Shown piece by piece: positions 62,644 to 64,000 of a stretch of 64,000 bases of DNA. Numbering within the stretch: position 1 is the stretch's first letter; every line of letters begins with the position of its first letter. The notes beneath the pieces are model-generated. The model worked only from the letters and a program-made list of their open reading frames with translations, did not search any database and was not told the DNA's origin. Source of the stretch: CAZZNY01 sp964655935 (GTDB taxonomy: Bacteria > Patescibacteriota > Gracilibacteria > BD1-5 > UBA2023); NCBI GenBank assembly GCA_964655935.1, contig CAZZNY010000002.1, forward strand, positions 124,001 through 188,000. Reading direction: 5' to 3'. The position numbers and the translations under genes are program-made.

Positions 62644-64000
62644 ATGATATTACCAGATTGAAGAGAAGGAAAAAATGAATCAAAAGAGCGAGATTTATGA
62701 CATCCTCTTTTAAATGGTGCTTTTAAGCAACCTGATCTACTTTGGAATAATCTTGAAATATCTCTTAAATGATTTCTTTTTAAGAAAACAGAGCAAAGAA
62801 TAAGTTTTGTTACAGAAATGCAAGCATTCTTCCCACAACAAATAAATATGAACTCTCCAATGGGAGATCAAAACAATAAAATTATCCAATTGCTTAAATG
62901 AATTTTTTTTCATTTTTGTCTCAATGTTATTCATACAGATTCTCCTTCCCTGAATGCTACAGAACTTGCGATGATATGACACATTATTGGCCTTATTAAT
63001 AATGTATTAATTTCATTTTTAGAAAAACAAAATATTTGAGAAACCCAAAGACGTATCTTGTTGCAGAATTTTGAAACAGTTACTGCCAATCTAAAACCAA
63101 AAGCCAAAATCAATCCAATTAACCCAGGCACAACCACCTTCGTAATAGCACGTACATGAATAGATGCCACTTCCCTGATGAATATAGGAGTTAAAACTCA
63201 ACAGCTTTGAAACGAAACATTGCTTTTGCTTGATTGGAATAAAGTTTTTTCAACACTAACAACAGAAGAAAAATTTCACCTTAGTTTCCAGCTTACCCAC
63301 ACCCTGGTAAATGCTTTTTTTATAGAAATTCCAAAAGGAAAAACATTACAATGAACTACAACCGAAACCAGTATTAAACAGCAACCACAAATAATCGACT
63401 CCACCTCTCATCAAGAACAATTACTTCGTTTAATATTTTTAGAGAATTCAGACACGGTTAAGAAATGTATAACCATAGAGAATTATGGCGAACTTATTCC
63501 TGCAATAAATAGTCTAACAGAAACAATGAAAAGCCCCATTTTTCGATCCACCTTAGCAGAAATATTCTTTAAAATATATAAAGAAAAAACCAAAGATGAT
63601 TGTGATTTGAGTCTAGCTTGATTTGAAAAAGGTATAGATACAATCTATAAACAACAAAATCAACTCATACTCCTTCATATATGAGAGCTAGAAAAAATGA
63701 ATACTAAAGCCCAGGAAGTGACCACAGTAAATATGGATAGAATTGTTTCTGATGCTGACTTACAAGAATTTTTCTGAAATTATCAATATCAATTGATACC
63801 CTGACACGGCCTTATTACACAAACAAATAATTTTCCAACATCTCAAAAAAATGTACCAAATTTCCCTTTATCTATTGAAGAGTTTTGTAAGTTTTTAGAT
63901 GAAATTTCAAAGGTGCCTCTTTCAGGCTTTCATAACGGACTCAACATTGGTCCACATGATTTTCATGATTTTACAGCAGCTATTCGAGATTATCTATCAA
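62644..64000 (+). CDS. large unknown protein, 3' end cut by the window
   Basis: At least 452 residues in one frame with no TAA or TAG to the window end. Fifteen or more TGA codons are read as Gly, making this frame completely invisible under the standard code. No family recognised: mixed helical sequence with a hydrophobic stretch near residues 80-95, and a His/Asp-rich stretch near the visible end (G-P-H-D-F-H-D-F). It probably forms a transcript with the 61626-62597 gene. Start ATG 62644 is the first in frame. Confidence 0.65.

Noticed and set aside
1..64000. Frameshifts or pseudogenes in polA-like, dnaX, uvrC, r poD and others
   Set aside because: All pieces stay in one frame and break only at TGA at Gly positions, so these are intact genes under code 25.
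1..64000. UGA as tryptophan (Mycoplasma-type code) or as selenocysteine
   Set aside because: TGG is used for Trp in RpoD, NusG and others, no SECIS pattern is needed, and the affected positions are conserved Gly.
1..64000. tRNA, rRNA or CRISPR array
   Set aside because: No T-loop GGTTCRANNCC pattern, no rRNA segment and no regularly spaced direct repeats with unique spacers were seen.

Overview
The window comes from a bacterium that reads UGA as glycine (translation table 25), so it belongs to Candidatus Gracilibacteria (BD1-5) or Absconditabacteria (SR1) in the Patescibacteria/CPR. The evidence is direct. Under the standard code almost every gene breaks into pieces, but the pieces share one frame and are separated only by TGA. 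Many of those TGA codons sit where the family has an invariant glycine: the DnaX Walker A loop, the deformylase GLAAPQIG motif, the GFSDxT nucleophile motif of an S66 peptidase and the helix-hairpin-helix of a PolI-type nuclease. All coordinates given here join ORFs through TGA and end at TAA or TAG, with one exception (39214-39654). The DNA is AT-rich, genes are closely packed, Shine-Dalgarno sequences are nearly absent, and many intergenic gaps hold palindromic repeats.

Layout. 1-5754: a partial Ig/FN3-repeat lipoprotein (-) and two unrecognised helical or coiled-coil proteins (+). 5835-12275: a compact minus-strand island of small-molecule-modifying enzymes (S66/MccF-like peptidase, three GNATs, MFS exporter, APH-like kinase, NUDIX, AspA/AstE-like deacylase), probably detoxification or self-immunity. 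12276-16133: a putative ncRNA, a PLD-family protein, a small secreted protein, a membrane-anchored thioredoxin-fold protein and repeats. 16134-20763: rlmE, an unknown gene, rplL and rplJ with an L10-type leader, and a stand-alone PolI-type 5' nuclease. 20797-31197: cell-envelope genes (lytic transglycosylase-SGNH fusion, STAS protein, FemAB transferase, and a 2286-residue surface protein with C-terminal SLH-like domains). 31300-40765: housekeeping information genes (YceD-like, NUDIX, rpoD, dnaG, a phosphoesterase, uvrC, tsaD). 40974-47594: small membrane proteins, ftsA-like, TPR, rlmN, DUF212, greA. 47622-53042: a secreted protein, nusG, secE, radA, and a DEAD-box helicase behind a long attenuator-like leader. 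53434-64000: AI-2E-type permease, dnaX, an unknown anchored protein, murE-like ligase, def, ruvC and several unknown genes, the last running off the window.

Two repeat systems overlie this. One is a family of about 130-140 bp with four copies, all in + orientation. The other is a set of 70-110 bp palindromic elements with GTCATYCTGA/TCAGAATGAC-type ends, often carrying a tail of TTAATTC units. Three of the palindromic elements lie in frame inside genes (two in uvrC, one in dnaX). I saw no tRNA, rRNA or CRISPR array.
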